DNA from: Pseudomonas fortuita
GTDB taxonomy: Bacteria > Pseudomonadota > Gammaproteobacteria > Pseudomonadales > Pseudomonadaceae
Direction of reading: 5' to 3'
Assembly: GCF_026898135.2 (NCBI RefSeq)
Contig: NZ_CP114035.2
Location: 2,955,501 to 3,019,500, forward strand
Length of the DNA stretch: 64,000 nt
Below the pieces are notes generated by a model. That model had not been told where the DNA came from, ran no database searches, and worked only from the letters and a program-made list of their open reading frames with translations. The position numbers and the translations under genes are program-made. This document shows, in pieces, positions 28,872 through 37,556 of this stretch (positions within the stretch are counted from its first letter, which is position 1; each line of letters opens with the position of its first letter).

Positions 28872-29762
28872 TCACCCGCAGAGTTGCTGCCCTGCCACCC
28901 GGCCAAACTGCTCAACCGGCTCCTGCAGGTTGCCCAGGTAGCGCGGGTGGAACAACCACAAATCCACCTGCGGCTTGAAATCCGTCACATTGACCACGTC
29001 CAGTGCATCGCGGTGGCGGCTGTTCTGCAACAAGGGCTCGGGCACCAGCCCAAGCCCTTGCCCATTGGCCACCAGCCCGAGCTGCAGCTCGGTGCCGAAG
29101 GTCTCCAGGTTGATCGACAGTCTCAGCCCCTGTTCGCTCAGGGCGCGCTGCAGCCCGGCGCGAAAGCCGCAACCATCGGGGTTGAGTACCCACCCACGGG
29201 TGTAGCAGTCCTTGAGTTTGAGGCTGCGCTTGCCGACAGTGCCCTTGGCCGCCACCACGCGCAGCGGCATGCGTGCGATCGACTGGCTGGCGATGCCCTC
29301 GGGGAAGATCTTGCCGGGCGGGAACAGTGCCGCGGCGCCATCCAGCTCGCCGTTTTCCATGCGTGCGATCAGGCTGCTGCCCCAGCCACTGGTGACCTGG
29401 GTGCGCAGGTCGGGATAGGTTTCACGAATTTGTGCCAAGGCATCGAGCAGCACCACATCGCCAAGCGTTTGCGGCACGCCCAGGCGCAGGGTCCCGGACG
29501 GGGCACCGTCGTTGGCCACCAGTTCACGCAGCGAGTCGATCTCACGCAAGATCGCCTTGCACTGCTCGTACACCCGCAGGCCCATGGGGGTCGGCTTCAG
29601 CGGCTTGGTGTTGCGGTCGAGCAGGGTGGCGCCCAGGTCTTCCTCGAAGTTTTGCACCCGGCGGGTGATGGCCGGCTGGGTCAGTTGCAGGGCCTCGGCG
29701 GCGAGGTTGGTCGACTGGCAACGGATGACCGCCACGAAGGCGTCCATGTCATCGATTTTCAT
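28872..29762 (-). CDS. LysR-family transcriptional regulator
   Basis: A 296-residue LysR-type regulator. The N-terminal winged helix-turn-helix is DAFVAVIRCQSTNLAAEALQ/LTQPAITRRVQNFEEDLGATL (about residues 5-45), followed by the effector-binding domain. It lies just upstream of, and on the same strand as, the acyl-CoA-dehydrogenase/ABC operon. It is thus the best local candidate to act at the shared 31-bp elements, possibly in response to sulfur status as CysB-type or Cbl-type LysR proteins do. That link is an inference. Confidence 0.9.
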   Translation of the reverse strand: MKIDDMDAFVAVIRCQSTNLAAEALQLTQPAITRRVQNFEEDLGATLLDRNTKPLKPTPMGLRVYEQCKAILREIDSLRELVANDGAPSGTLRLGVPQTLGDVVLLDALAQIRETYPDLRTQVTSGWGSSLIARMENGELDGAAALFPPGKIFPEGIASQSIARMPLRVVAAKGTVGKRSLKLKDCYTRGWVLNPDGCGFRAGLQRALSEQGLRLSINLETFGTELQLGLVANGQGLGLVPEPLLQNSRHRDALDVVNVTDFKPQVDLWLFHPRYLGNLQEPVEQFGRVAGQQLCG

Positions 29763-29846
29763 ATTCGGCGCTCACATATTGGGGCGGTGGGACATACCGT
29801 AGGAGAATAATCCTCAATGGCCGGGTTGTCACAGCGCCTGTGCATC

Positions 29847-30893
29847 TCACGCGCTCTCGCGGGCAATCAACTCACACGCCAACAGGTTAAGCCGTTGCAC
29901 CTCACCCTCACACGCTACCACCCCCAGGTGCTGCAGCACCCGCAACGCCGCCAGTTCGCCAATTGCCCGCGAGGGCGGGCGCAGGGTGGTCAGGCTGGGC
30001 AACAGCATGTCGGCAAAGGGGTAGTCGCCAAAGCCGACGATGGCCATGTCTTCGGGCAGGCGCAAACCGGCGCGCTGGCCCGCCAGGAGGGCGCCGGCAG
30101 CCAGGTTGTCATTGGCAAAGATGATCGCTTCGGGCCGTGGCTGGCGACGAATCAATGCTTCCATTGCCTGCTTGCCCGCCTCGAACGGTGCGCAGTCGGT
30201 TGAGGGCACGAACACCCAAGGTTCCAGCCCGGCTTCATGCAATGCCGCAATATAGCCATCGCGCCGCTCCAGCGCACTCAGGTCGCCGGCCGCACTGTTT
30301 TGCACGAAGGCAATGCGCCGGTGGCCCTTGTCCAGCAGGTAGCGGCAGGCCTGCACGCCTACCTGGTGATGAAGGAAACCCACTTGCAAGGGCGCCCGCT
30401 CAGGGCGGTAGTCCCAGATTTCCACGACGGGCACGTCTGCGTCGGCCAGCATCTTTTCCGTGGCCGGGCTGTGGAAATGGCTGGTCACCACCAACGCTGC
30501 CGGCGACCAGCCGAGAAAGGCCCGTACTGCGCTTTCTTCTTGCGCTTCGCTGAAATAACTGGAGGCCAGCAATAACTGGTAGCCGTGGCTGCTGAGGGTG
30601 TCGCTGAACGCCTGGATAGTCTGGGCGAAGATCGGCCCGGAGATATTCGGGATCACCATGCCGACAATGCGCCCACGGGCCGAGGCCAGCCCACCAGCGA
30701 CCAGGTTGGGCACATAGCCCAGCGCCTGCACGGCGGCTTCGATACGCTCGCGTAAAGGCGGCGAAACCTGGTCTGGCTGGTTGAAGTAGCGCGACACGCT
30801 GATGGCCGAAACCTCAGCGGCCCGTGCCACCTCGGCGAGGGTGACACGGCCTGCGCCACGGCGCTTGCGGGGGGGATCCTTGGCCTGGCTCAC
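29847..30893 (-). CDS. LacI-family transcriptional regulator
   Basis: A 348-residue LacI/GalR regulator. The helix-turn-helix VTLAEVARAAEVSAISVSRYFNQ lies at about residues 17-39, followed by the hinge and the sugar-binding-like effector domain. The start is GTG at 30893, supported by AGGAGG at good spacing. It is divergent from the TonB receptor at 31154. LacI-type palindromes lie in the intergenic region near each gene (30922-30935 and 31024-31037), so it probably represses itself and the receptor. Confidence 0.88.
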   Translation of the reverse strand: MSQAKDPPRKRRGAGRVTLAEVARAAEVSAISVSRYFNQPDQVSPPLRERIEAAVQALGYVPNLVAGGLASARGRIVGMVIPNISGPIFAQTIQAFSDTLSSHGYQLLLASSYFSEAQEESAVRAFLGWSPAALVVTSHFHSPATEKMLADADVPVVEIWDYRPERAPLQVGFLHHQVGVQACRYLLDKGHRRIAFVQNSAAGDLSALERRDGYIAALHEAGLEPWVFVPSTDCAPFEAGKQAMEALIRRQPRPEAIIFANDNLAAGALLAGQRAGLRLPEDMAIVGFGDYPFADMLLPSLTTLRPPSRAIGELAALRVLQHLGVVACEGEVQRLNLLACELIARESA

Positions 30894-30921
30894 CGGGCTG
30901 CCTCCTGGGGAAATGGCGCGA

Positions 30922-30935
30922 TGGTAGCGCTAACG
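30922..30935. promoter_or_regulatory. LacI-type operator near the regulator start
   Basis: TGGTAGCGCTAACG is an imperfect palindrome matching the perfect one at 31024-31037 in its core. It lies 29 bases upstream of the LacI-type gene's GTG start. Confidence 0.6.
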
Positions 30936-31023
30936 GGAAGTGGGTTGGCAAATAGCTTTATTGCATATCAATCTGACTTTTAAGTATTTGACGTGCTAAG
31001 CAACGCCCTCTGATACTTGCCAA

Positions 31024-31037
31024 TGTTAGCGCTAACA
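31024..31037. promoter_or_regulatory. perfect LacI-type operator palindrome
   Basis: TGTTAGCGCTAACA reads identically on both strands. It lies about 117 bases before the TonB receptor start, in the intergenic region shared with the divergent LacI-family gene, where it could control either promoter. Confidence 0.7.
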
Positions 31038-31153
31038 AGCGCAGCTGTTGGCAACCGCCTGCCACTCGCACGAGCGAGACCAGACAACCACAGCAACTTC
31101 GTGTCGGCCCCGTCAGATGGGGCCTGGTCTGGTTTCCCGAGGCAGTGAGCACC

Positions 31154-33370
31154 ATGCACAAAAGCCGTACACCGTTCCCCGCTACGCAACGTCGGCCATT
31201 GGCCGCAGCCATCTTGCTGGCCGCTTTTGGCCAAGGTGCCCAAGCAGCCGAACCGGCCGAAGCGGGAGTTTCGCAGGCCGCTGCATTAGGCGCGGTCACC
31301 GTCACCGCCACGCGCCGCGAAGCCACGCTGCAGGAAGTGCCGGTGGCGGTGTCGGTTATCGATGGCGAACAGCTGGAGCGCGACAACCGCAACAACGTTG
31401 CCAGCATCGTCCAGCAGGTGCCTACCCTCAATTACCGCGCCGGCGCCTCGAACAAGGACACCTCGCTGTTCATCCGTGGCGTGGGCACCATTTCTACCTC
31501 GCCCGGCGTCGAGCCCACCGTGGCGACGGTGGTCGATGGCGTGGTGTTCGGCCGCCCGGGGCAGTCGACCCTCGACCTGCTCGACCTCGAACGCATCGAG
31601 GTATTGCGCGGGCCACAGGGCACCCTGTTTGGCAAGAACGCCTCGGCGGGTGTACTCAACGTGGTCAGTAAGGCCGTCCCCGAACAGACCCAGGGCTATG
31701 TGGACTATTCGCACTTTGGCGCTGGCGACGAGAACCGCCTGCGTTTTGGGATTGGCGGGCGTCTGAGCGAGCAGTTCAAGGGTTCGTTGAGCACCTTGTG
31801 GGGCGACTACGATGGCAATGTCGAGAACGTTGCCAATGGCCACGACGTCAATGGCTATGCACGCAAAGGCGCCCGCGGCAAGCTGGAGTTCGAGCCCAAC
31901 GAAGACGTGCGCCTGACCCTGATCGCCGACTACATGAAGGGCGAGGACACATTGCCCAGCGGCGTCATCACCAGCGCCAGTGCCGCATTTGCCAGCCAGT
32001 TGCGCCCGGTGACGCCAAGTGCCCACAACCGCGACATCAACAGCGACTTCAAGACCCACGTCGAGGACGAGAACCAGGGGCTTTCGGCGCAACTGGACTG
32101 GCAGCTGGGCGACTACACCCTGACGTCGATCAGCGCCTGGCGGGGCTGGGACAACACCCAGTACCAGGACGGCGACCGGCGTGCCTTGCTGCCGGTTACG
32201 GCGTCCCATGACAAGGGCACGGTGGACTATGACCAGTACAGCCAGGAGTTTCGCCTGACCTCGCCCAAAGGGCAGTTCAACGAATATGTGCTGGGCGCCT
32301 TCTACATGCATGGCACGTCCAACGAGACCTACCAGCGCCTGTCGGTCAATGGCGGCGTGGCCAACCGTGGCCGCGCCGACTATTCCACCACCAACGACAG
32401 TGTCGCGCTGTTCGGTGAAAACACCTTCAACTTCACCGATGACCTGCGTGCCATTTTCGGCCTGCGCTGGACCCACGACGACCTTGAGTACGATCATCGC
32501 CGCGTCTCCACCTCGGCCAGCGCAGTGACCGGTATCCAGCCTTCGACCGCAAGCGCTGGCTCGGTGGACGAGGACGGCTGGAGCGGAAGGACCGGCCTGC
32601 AATATGATTTCAATGACAACCTGACCGGTTATGTCACGTACTCGCGCGGCTACAAAGGGCCGGCCTATAACGTGTTCTTCAACATGCAGCCGCGCGACAC
32701 CGAGGCACTCAAGCCCGAAACGTCGGATGCGTACGAAATCGGCTTGAAAAGCACGGCGCTGGATAATCGCCTGACCGCCAACCTGGCCGTATTCCACACC
32801 GACTACGACAACTACCAGGCCAACTTCTTCGACACCGTGGCCAACCAGGTGGTAACCCGCCTGGTCAACGCCGGCAAGGTCAAGACCCAGGGTGTGGAGC
32901 TGGATGCCAGCTTCCAGGCCACCTCGCGGCTGAAGCTGTCGACAGCCGTGGCCTACACCAAGGCCCGTGTCGACCACTTCAATTGCCCGGCGGGTGCGGC
33001 GGCCAACTGCAACATCGATGGCGGTCGCCTGCCGTTCACGCCCGACTGGAAGACCTACCTGCGCGCCGATTACGTGATCCCGCTGGACAACGGCCTGGAT
33101 GTGGAGCTGAGCAGCGATTACAGCTGGCAGGACGCCGTGCAGTTCAGCCTCGACCAGAACCCGGACACCGTGCAGGGCGCCTATGGCATCTGGAACGCCA
33201 GCATTGCCCTGGCCGATTACAACGACGGCTGGCGCGTAGCCCTGTTGGGCAAGAACCTGGGCGACAAATCGTATGCGCAGATGCTGGCCAGTGGCGGCGA
33301 CTACATCTACCGCTCAGTACCGCGGGATGACGGGCGCTACTTCGGTGTGCAACTGCGCAAGGATTTCTGA
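31154..33370 (+). CDS. TonB-dependent outer-membrane receptor
   Basis: A 738-residue receptor. A signal peptide (cleavage near GAQAAEP, about residue 31) is followed by a TonB-box-like GAVTVTATRRE, the plug (about 50-160; LFIRGVGTIST, LERIEVLRGPQGTLFGKNASAGVLNVVS) and a long beta-barrel ending in LRKDF. ATG at 31154 is preferred over GTG at 31145, which lies too close to the GAGG site. Behind LacI-type operators and ahead of an LLM monooxygenase, aldo/keto reductase and SsuA-like protein, it probably imports their organic substrate. Confidence 0.88.
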   Translation: MHKSRTPFPATQRRPLAAAILLAAFGQGAQAAEPAEAGVSQAAALGAVTVTATRREATLQEVPVAVSVIDGEQLERDNRNNVASIVQQVPTLNYRAGASNKDTSLFIRGVGTISTSPGVEPTVATVVDGVVFGRPGQSTLDLLDLERIEVLRGPQGTLFGKNASAGVLNVVSKAVPEQTQGYVDYSHFGAGDENRLRFGIGGRLSEQFKGSLSTLWGDYDGNVENVANGHDVNGYARKGARGKLEFEPNEDVRLTLIADYMKGEDTLPSGVITSASAAFASQLRPVTPSAHNRDINSDFKTHVEDENQGLSAQLDWQLGDYTLTSISAWRGWDNTQYQDGDRRALLPVTASHDKGTVDYDQYSQEFRLTSPKGQFNEYVLGAFYMHGTSNETYQRLSVNGGVANRGRADYSTTNDSVALFGENTFNFTDDLRAIFGLRWTHDDLEYDHRRVSTSASAVTGIQPSTASAGSVDEDGWSGRTGLQYDFNDNLTGYVTYSRGYKGPAYNVFFNMQPRDTEALKPETSDAYEIGLKSTALDNRLTANLAVFHTDYDNYQANFFDTVANQVVTRLVNAGKVKTQGVELDASFQATSRLKLSTAVAYTKARVDHFNCPAGAAANCNIDGGRLPFTPDWKTYLRADYVIPLDNGLDVELSSDYSWQDAVQFSLDQNPDTVQGAYGIWNASIALADYNDGWRVALLGKNLGDKSYAQMLASGGDYIYRSVPRDDGRYFGVQLRKDF

Positions 33371-33392
33371 GTGGCGGCCGGTGGCCTGTACC

Positions 33393-33485
33393 GGCCTCAT
33401 CGCCGGCAAGCCAGCGCCCACAGGTACAGCGCAGCCTGAATGAATTGCGTGCTCCCTTTGGGAGCCGGCTTGCCGGCGATGGGCC
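33393..33485. repeat. pair of inverted REP elements
   Basis: GGCCTCATCGCCGGCAAGCC and the inverse GGCTTGCCGGCGATGGGCC face each other across the gap between the TonB receptor stop and the LLM monooxygenase start. Such structures often mark operon boundaries or stabilise transcripts, so the two genes may not be one unit. Confidence 0.8.
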
Positions 33486-33522
33486 GCAAAGCGGCCCCAA
33501 TCGTGATTTCAAGGAGAACAAC

Positions 33523-34857
33523 ATGCCCCGCCAAATGAATCTGGGCGCCTTCCTCATGGCTACCGGTCACCACGTGGCCGCCTGGCGCCACCCGGACGTA
33601 CCGGCCGACCCGCTGGATTTCGCCACCTACAAGCGCACCGCACAAATCGCCGAAGCCGCGTGCTTCGATGCCTTGTTCGTCGCCGACAGCGTCGCCGCGC
33701 CCAGCGACCCGCTGGCCAGCCACAGTGCCCGCTCGGTGTACTTCGAACCACTGACCCTGTTGTCGGCGCTGAGTGCAGTCACCGAACGCATCGGCCTGAT
33801 CGCCACAGCCACCACCAGTTACAACGAGCCGTACCATGTGGCACGCAAGTTCGCCTCGCTGGATCACCTGTCCGCAGGCCGTGCCGGCTGGAACCTGGTC
33901 ACCTCCGACGCTGCCGCCGAAGCCGGCAACTTTGGCCGCCAGACGCACATCCCACATGCCGAGCGTTACGCCCGTGCCCGCGAATTCCAGCAGGTGGTGC
34001 AAGGGCTTTGGGACAGCTGGGCCGATGATGCGTTCGTGCGCGACAAGGCCAGTGGCCTGTTCCACCACCCGCAGGCGGTGCGTACCCTTGACCATGTGGG
34101 CGAGCACTTTCGCGTCAAAGGCCCACTCAATGTGGCCCGCTCCCCACAGGGGCGACCTGTGCTGGTGCAGGCTGGCTCGTCCGAAACCGGCCGCGAGCTG
34201 GCTGCACAAAGCGCCGAGGTGGTGTTCACCGCCCAGCCGAGCCTGGCCCGGGCACAAGCTTTTTACGCCGACCTCAAGGGCCGGCTGGCGCGTCATGGGC
34301 GGGATGAGCAATCGCTGAAGATCATGCCCGGCGTGTTCGTGGTGGTGGGGCAAAGCCAGGCGCAGGCCGAGGACAAGTACGAACAGTTCCAGGCGCTGGT
34401 CGACCCGCGGGTCGGCGTTGGCCTGCTCGGGCGCATGCTCGGTAACTTCGACCTCTCCGGCTACCCGCTGGACAGCCCGCTGCCAGCGTTGCCGCCTACC
34501 GAGGATGGCCAGCGCAGCCGCCAGCAACTGCTGACCGAACTGGCCGGTAACGAACAGCTGACCCTGGCCCAGCTGGGCCGGCGCATCGCCGGTGGGCGAG
34601 GGCACTACAGCCTGGTCGGCACCCCGACGCAGATCGCCGATGAGCTGCAAGCCTGGTTCGAAGGCGGCGGCGCCGATGGCTTCAACGTGCTGGTGCCGCA
34701 CCTGCCCCTGGGCCTGGAAGACTTCGCTGTGCAGGTGGTGCCCGAGTTGCAGCGGCGCGGCCTGTTCCGCCGTCAGTACCAGGGCCACACCCTGCGCGAG
34801 CACCTGGGCCTGCAGCGCCCAGCCAACCCTTACTTTGCCGAACGAGGCCAACCATGA
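33523..34857 (+). CDS. LLM-class monooxygenase, NtaA/SnaA/DszA type
   Basis: A 444-residue flavin-dependent monooxygenase, paralogous to the protein at 18877-20211. Shared landmarks are FEPLTLLSALSAVTERIGL, ATTSYNEPYHVARKFASL, AGRAGWNLVTSDAA and LVGTPTQIADELQAWFEGG. The ATG at 33523 is clearly set by AAGGAG nine bases upstream. It overlaps the aldo/keto reductase gene by four bases. It would oxidise an S- or N-containing substrate with FMNH2; the product carbonyl could go to the reductase next door. The exact substrate is unknown. Confidence 0.88.
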   Translation: MPRQMNLGAFLMATGHHVAAWRHPDVPADPLDFATYKRTAQIAEAACFDALFVADSVAAPSDPLASHSARSVYFEPLTLLSALSAVTERIGLIATATTSYNEPYHVARKFASLDHLSAGRAGWNLVTSDAAAEAGNFGRQTHIPHAERYARAREFQQVVQGLWDSWADDAFVRDKASGLFHHPQAVRTLDHVGEHFRVKGPLNVARSPQGRPVLVQAGSSETGRELAAQSAEVVFTAQPSLARAQAFYADLKGRLARHGRDEQSLKIMPGVFVVVGQSQAQAEDKYEQFQALVDPRVGVGLLGRMLGNFDLSGYPLDSPLPALPPTEDGQRSRQQLLTELAGNEQLTLAQLGRRIAGGRGHYSLVGTPTQIADELQAWFEGGGADGFNVLVPHLPLGLEDFAVQVVPELQRRGLFRRQYQGHTLREHLGLQRPANPYFAERGQP

Positions 34858-35897
34858 GCTACACCGCCAACCCCGAGCGCTATGCGCGCATGCCTTACCG
34901 TCGTGTCGGTCGCAGCGGCCTGGTGCTGCCGGCCCTGTCCCTGGGCCTGTGGCACAACTTTGGCGATGCCACGCCCATCACCACCCAGCGCGCCTTGCTG
35001 CACACGGCGTTCGATGCCGGTATCAACCATTTCGACCTGGCCAACAACTACGGCCCGCCCTATGGCAGTGCCGAGACCAACTTCGGCCGGCTGCTGCGCG
35101 AGGACCTGCGCAGCTACCGTGACGAGCTGATCATTTCCAGCAAGGCCGGCTGGGACATGTGGCCGGGACCGTACGGGCAGGGCGGCAGCTCGCGCAAATA
35201 CCTGATCGCCAGCCTGGACCAGAGCCTGGCGCGCCTGGGCCTGGATTACGTTGACATCTTCTATTCGCACCGTTTCGACGCCGATACCCCGCTGGAAGAA
35301 ACGGCCATCGCACTGGCCGATATCGTGCGCCAGGGCAAGGCGCTGTACATTGGCATTTCGTCCTACTCGGCCGGAAAGACCGCTGAAATTGCGGCGTTGC
35401 TGCAAGCCCTGAAGGTACCACTGCTGATCCACCAGCCGTCGTACAACCTGTTCAACCGCTGGATCGAACGGGACCTGCTCGACACCACCGATGCCTTGGG
35501 TGCCGGGGTGATTGTATTCACTGCCCTGGCCCAGGGCCTGCTCAGCGACAAATACCTCAACGGCATCCCGACCGACGCCCGGGTGAACCGTGCGGGTGGT
35601 GGCTCGCTGTTGCCCCAGCACTTGTCGCAAGCCAACATCGCCCGCGCACGCGCCCTGAACGACATTGCCCGCCAGCGTGGCCAGAGCCTGGCCCAACTGG
35701 CACTTGCCTGGACACTGCGCGACCCAAGGGTGAGCTCTGCGCTGATTGGTGCCAGCCGGCCCGAGCAGATCACCGAGAACGTGGCCGCGCTCGACAACCT
35801 GGCCTTCACGGCCGAAGAACTGGCCGCCATCGACCAGTACGCTGTGGAAGGCGGGATCAACTTGTGGGAAAAACCCTCGACCGACTGGAAGGAATGA
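34854..35897 (+). CDS. aldo/keto reductase (YghZ-like)
   Basis: A 347-residue NADPH-dependent aldo/keto reductase of the YghZ/L-glyceraldehyde-3-phosphate reductase branch. Catalytic-tetrad context is visible: Asp and Tyr in FDLANNYGPPYGSAE, Lys in IISSKAGWDMWPGPYG and His in VDIFYSHRFD. The gene overlaps the upstream monooxygenase stop by four bases, so the two are co-translated. It may reduce the aldehyde left after C-S bond cleavage. Confidence 0.92.
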   Translation: MSYTANPERYARMPYRRVGRSGLVLPALSLGLWHNFGDATPITTQRALLHTAFDAGINHFDLANNYGPPYGSAETNFGRLLREDLRSYRDELIISSKAGWDMWPGPYGQGGSSRKYLIASLDQSLARLGLDYVDIFYSHRFDADTPLEETAIALADIVRQGKALYIGISSYSAGKTAEIAALLQALKVPLLIHQPSYNLFNRWIERDLLDTTDALGAGVIVFTALAQGLLSDKYLNGIPTDARVNRAGGGSLLPQHLSQANIARARALNDIARQRGQSLAQLALAWTLRDPRVSSALIGASRPEQITENVAALDNLAFTAEELAAIDQYAVEGGINLWEKPSTDWKE

Positions 35898-35900
35898 CCC

Positions 35901-36830
35901 ATGCGCTTACTACGCTTTGCCATGCTGCTGATGCTGGCCTTGGCCGGCGCGGCCCAGGCCGCAGACCCGGCCACCTTGCGTATTGGCTATCAGAAGGGCT
36001 CGATCAGCCTGGTGCTGGCAAAGCAGCATCGGCTGCTGGAGCAACGCTTTGCCAGCACCCGCGTGCAATGGATCGAGTTTCCCGCGGGCCCGCAGATGCT
36101 TGAAGCGTTGAACATCGGCAGCCTTGATATTGGCTCTACCGGTGATATTCCGCCGATCTTCGCCCAGGCCGCCGGCGCCGACCTGTTGTACCTGGGGGCC
36201 GAGCCGCCCAAGCCGCAGGCTGAAGTGATCCTGGTGCCGAAAGACAGCCCGATCAGGGCAGTAGGGGAGCTCAAGGGCAAGCGTATTGCCCTGCAGAAGG
36301 GTTCCAGCGCCCACAACCTGCTATTGCGTGCCTTGGCCAAGGCCGGGCTGAGCATTGGTGATGTTCAGCCAGTGTGGCTGGCGCCTGCCGATGCCCGGGC
36401 GGCATTCGAGCGGGGCAGCGTGGATGCCTGGGCAATCTGGGACCCGTTCTACTCCGCCATCGACCTGGAGGGTAAGGCGCGTCTGCTGGCCGACGGCCAA
36501 GGGTTGGGGCTGATTGGGCCGTTCATGCTGGGTTCACGCACCTATGTCGAAGCCAATGGCGCCTTTGTCGGGCAATTGCTGGACGAAATCAGCCGGGCCG
36601 AGGCACTTACCCGCAGCGACGAGGCTGGGAGCATCCACGTGCTGGCACAGTTCATGGGTTTGCCAGAAGCGGTGGTGCAGCACAGTTTCAGCCACCGGCC
36701 GGCGTCACCCGTGCTGCCGGTGAGTGATGAGATCGTGGCGGCGCAGCAGCGCACGGCACAGTTGTTCTTCGACAACAAGGTACTGCCCAAGCGGGTCGAC
36801 ATTGCCGGGGCAGTGTGGCGGCGGCAGTAA
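35901..36830 (+). CDS. SsuA-like aliphatic sulfonate ABC transporter binding protein (orphan)
   Basis: A 309-residue periplasmic binding protein. The signal peptide ends AAQA-AD near residue 21. Family features are LRIGYQKGSISLVLAKQ, EFPAGPQMLEALNIGSLDIG, IPPIFAQAAGADLLY and WAIWDPFYSAIDL. It begins three bases after the aldo/keto reductase stop. No SsuB or SsuC gene is present in the window, so it must use a permease encoded elsewhere, or the peptide-type importer. Confidence 0.88.
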   Translation: MRLLRFAMLLMLALAGAAQAADPATLRIGYQKGSISLVLAKQHRLLEQRFASTRVQWIEFPAGPQMLEALNIGSLDIGSTGDIPPIFAQAAGADLLYLGAEPPKPQAEVILVPKDSPIRAVGELKGKRIALQKGSSAHNLLLRALAKAGLSIGDVQPVWLAPADARAAFERGSVDAWAIWDPFYSAIDLEGKARLLADGQGLGLIGPFMLGSRTYVEANGAFVGQLLDEISRAEALTRSDEAGSIHVLAQFMGLPEAVVQHSFSHRPASPVLPVSDEIVAAQQRTAQLFFDNKVLPKRVDIAGAVWRRQ

Positions 36831-36843
36831 CTTTACCTGCCCG

Positions 36844-36937
36844 GGCCCTATCGCCGGCAAGCCAGCTCCCACAGGATTAGCAGTGCCCTAAAGGGTTATA
36901 CAGTACCTGTGGGAGCTGGCTTGCCGGCGATAGGGCC
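36844..36937. repeat. perfect 32-bp inverted REP pair
   Basis: Arm one (36844-36875, core TATCGCCGGCAAGCCAGCTC) is the exact reverse complement of arm two (36906-36937), with a 30-base spacer. It lies between the convergent SsuA-like and GNAT genes, where it could end transcription from both sides. Confidence 0.85.
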
Positions 36938-36952
36938 GCATCAGCAAGCGTG

Positions 36953-37432
36953 TCACCCGCGGGCGAATGCCGCCAGCTTCTCGCCATCCAGCCGGTAGCG
37001 GACCCACTCATCCTGCGCCTCGGCCCCCAGCTTCTGATAGAAGCCGATCGCCGGCTCGTTCCAGTCCAGCACGCTCCATTCCAGGCGCCCGCAATTGTTC
37101 GCCACCGCCTCGCGGGCAATATGTCGCAGCAGTTGCCGGCCAGCACCGTCGCCACGCTGTTCAGGCGTGACATACAGGTCTTCCAGATAAATACCGTTGC
37201 GCCCGAGCCAGGTCGAGTAGCTGTAGAAGTACACCGCAAAACCGACTGCCCGGCCATCGCGTTCGCACATCAGGCTACGCACTGTGCTGCCCTCGTCGAA
37301 CAGGCTGTGCTCGATGTCGGCCAGGGTGGCGACCACCTCGTGGCGGGCACGTTCATACTCGGCCAGCTCAGTAATGAAGGCCAGGATCTGCTCGGCATCG
37401 GTGCGAACGGCTGGGCGAATGGTGAGGCTCAT
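36953..37432 (-). CDS. GNAT-family N-acetyltransferase (diamine/thialysine acetyltransferase-like)
   Basis: A 159-residue single-domain acetyltransferase. The acetyl-CoA binding region is EDLYVTPEQRGDGAGRQLLRHIA (about residues 85-107). The following stretch ending VLDWNEPAIGFYQKLGA resembles spermidine/spermine and thialysine acetyltransferases. It is a monocistronic gene between a REP pair and a divergent LysE-type exporter. The substrate is a prediction only. Confidence 0.87.
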   Translation of the reverse strand: MSLTIRPAVRTDAEQILAFITELAEYERARHEVVATLADIEHSLFDEGSTVRSLMCERDGRAVGFAVYFYSYSTWLGRNGIYLEDLYVTPEQRGDGAGRQLLRHIAREAVANNCGRLEWSVLDWNEPAIGFYQKLGAEAQDEWVRYRLDGEKLAAFARG

Positions 37433-37556
37433 GGTGACGGCTTCCTTGATCCGGGTTAGCGGTACAGTGATGTGTATCTGAATAATTTAATATAACTGTA
37501 TCGGTCGCCAGAGAGGGCGACTCCGTTAGTGTGACAGCACCTATAACGAAAGTGGA

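Noticed and set aside
31286..32977. 563-codon open frame antisense to the second TonB receptor
   Set aside because: Same reason: codon-bias shadow of an unmistakable receptor gene.
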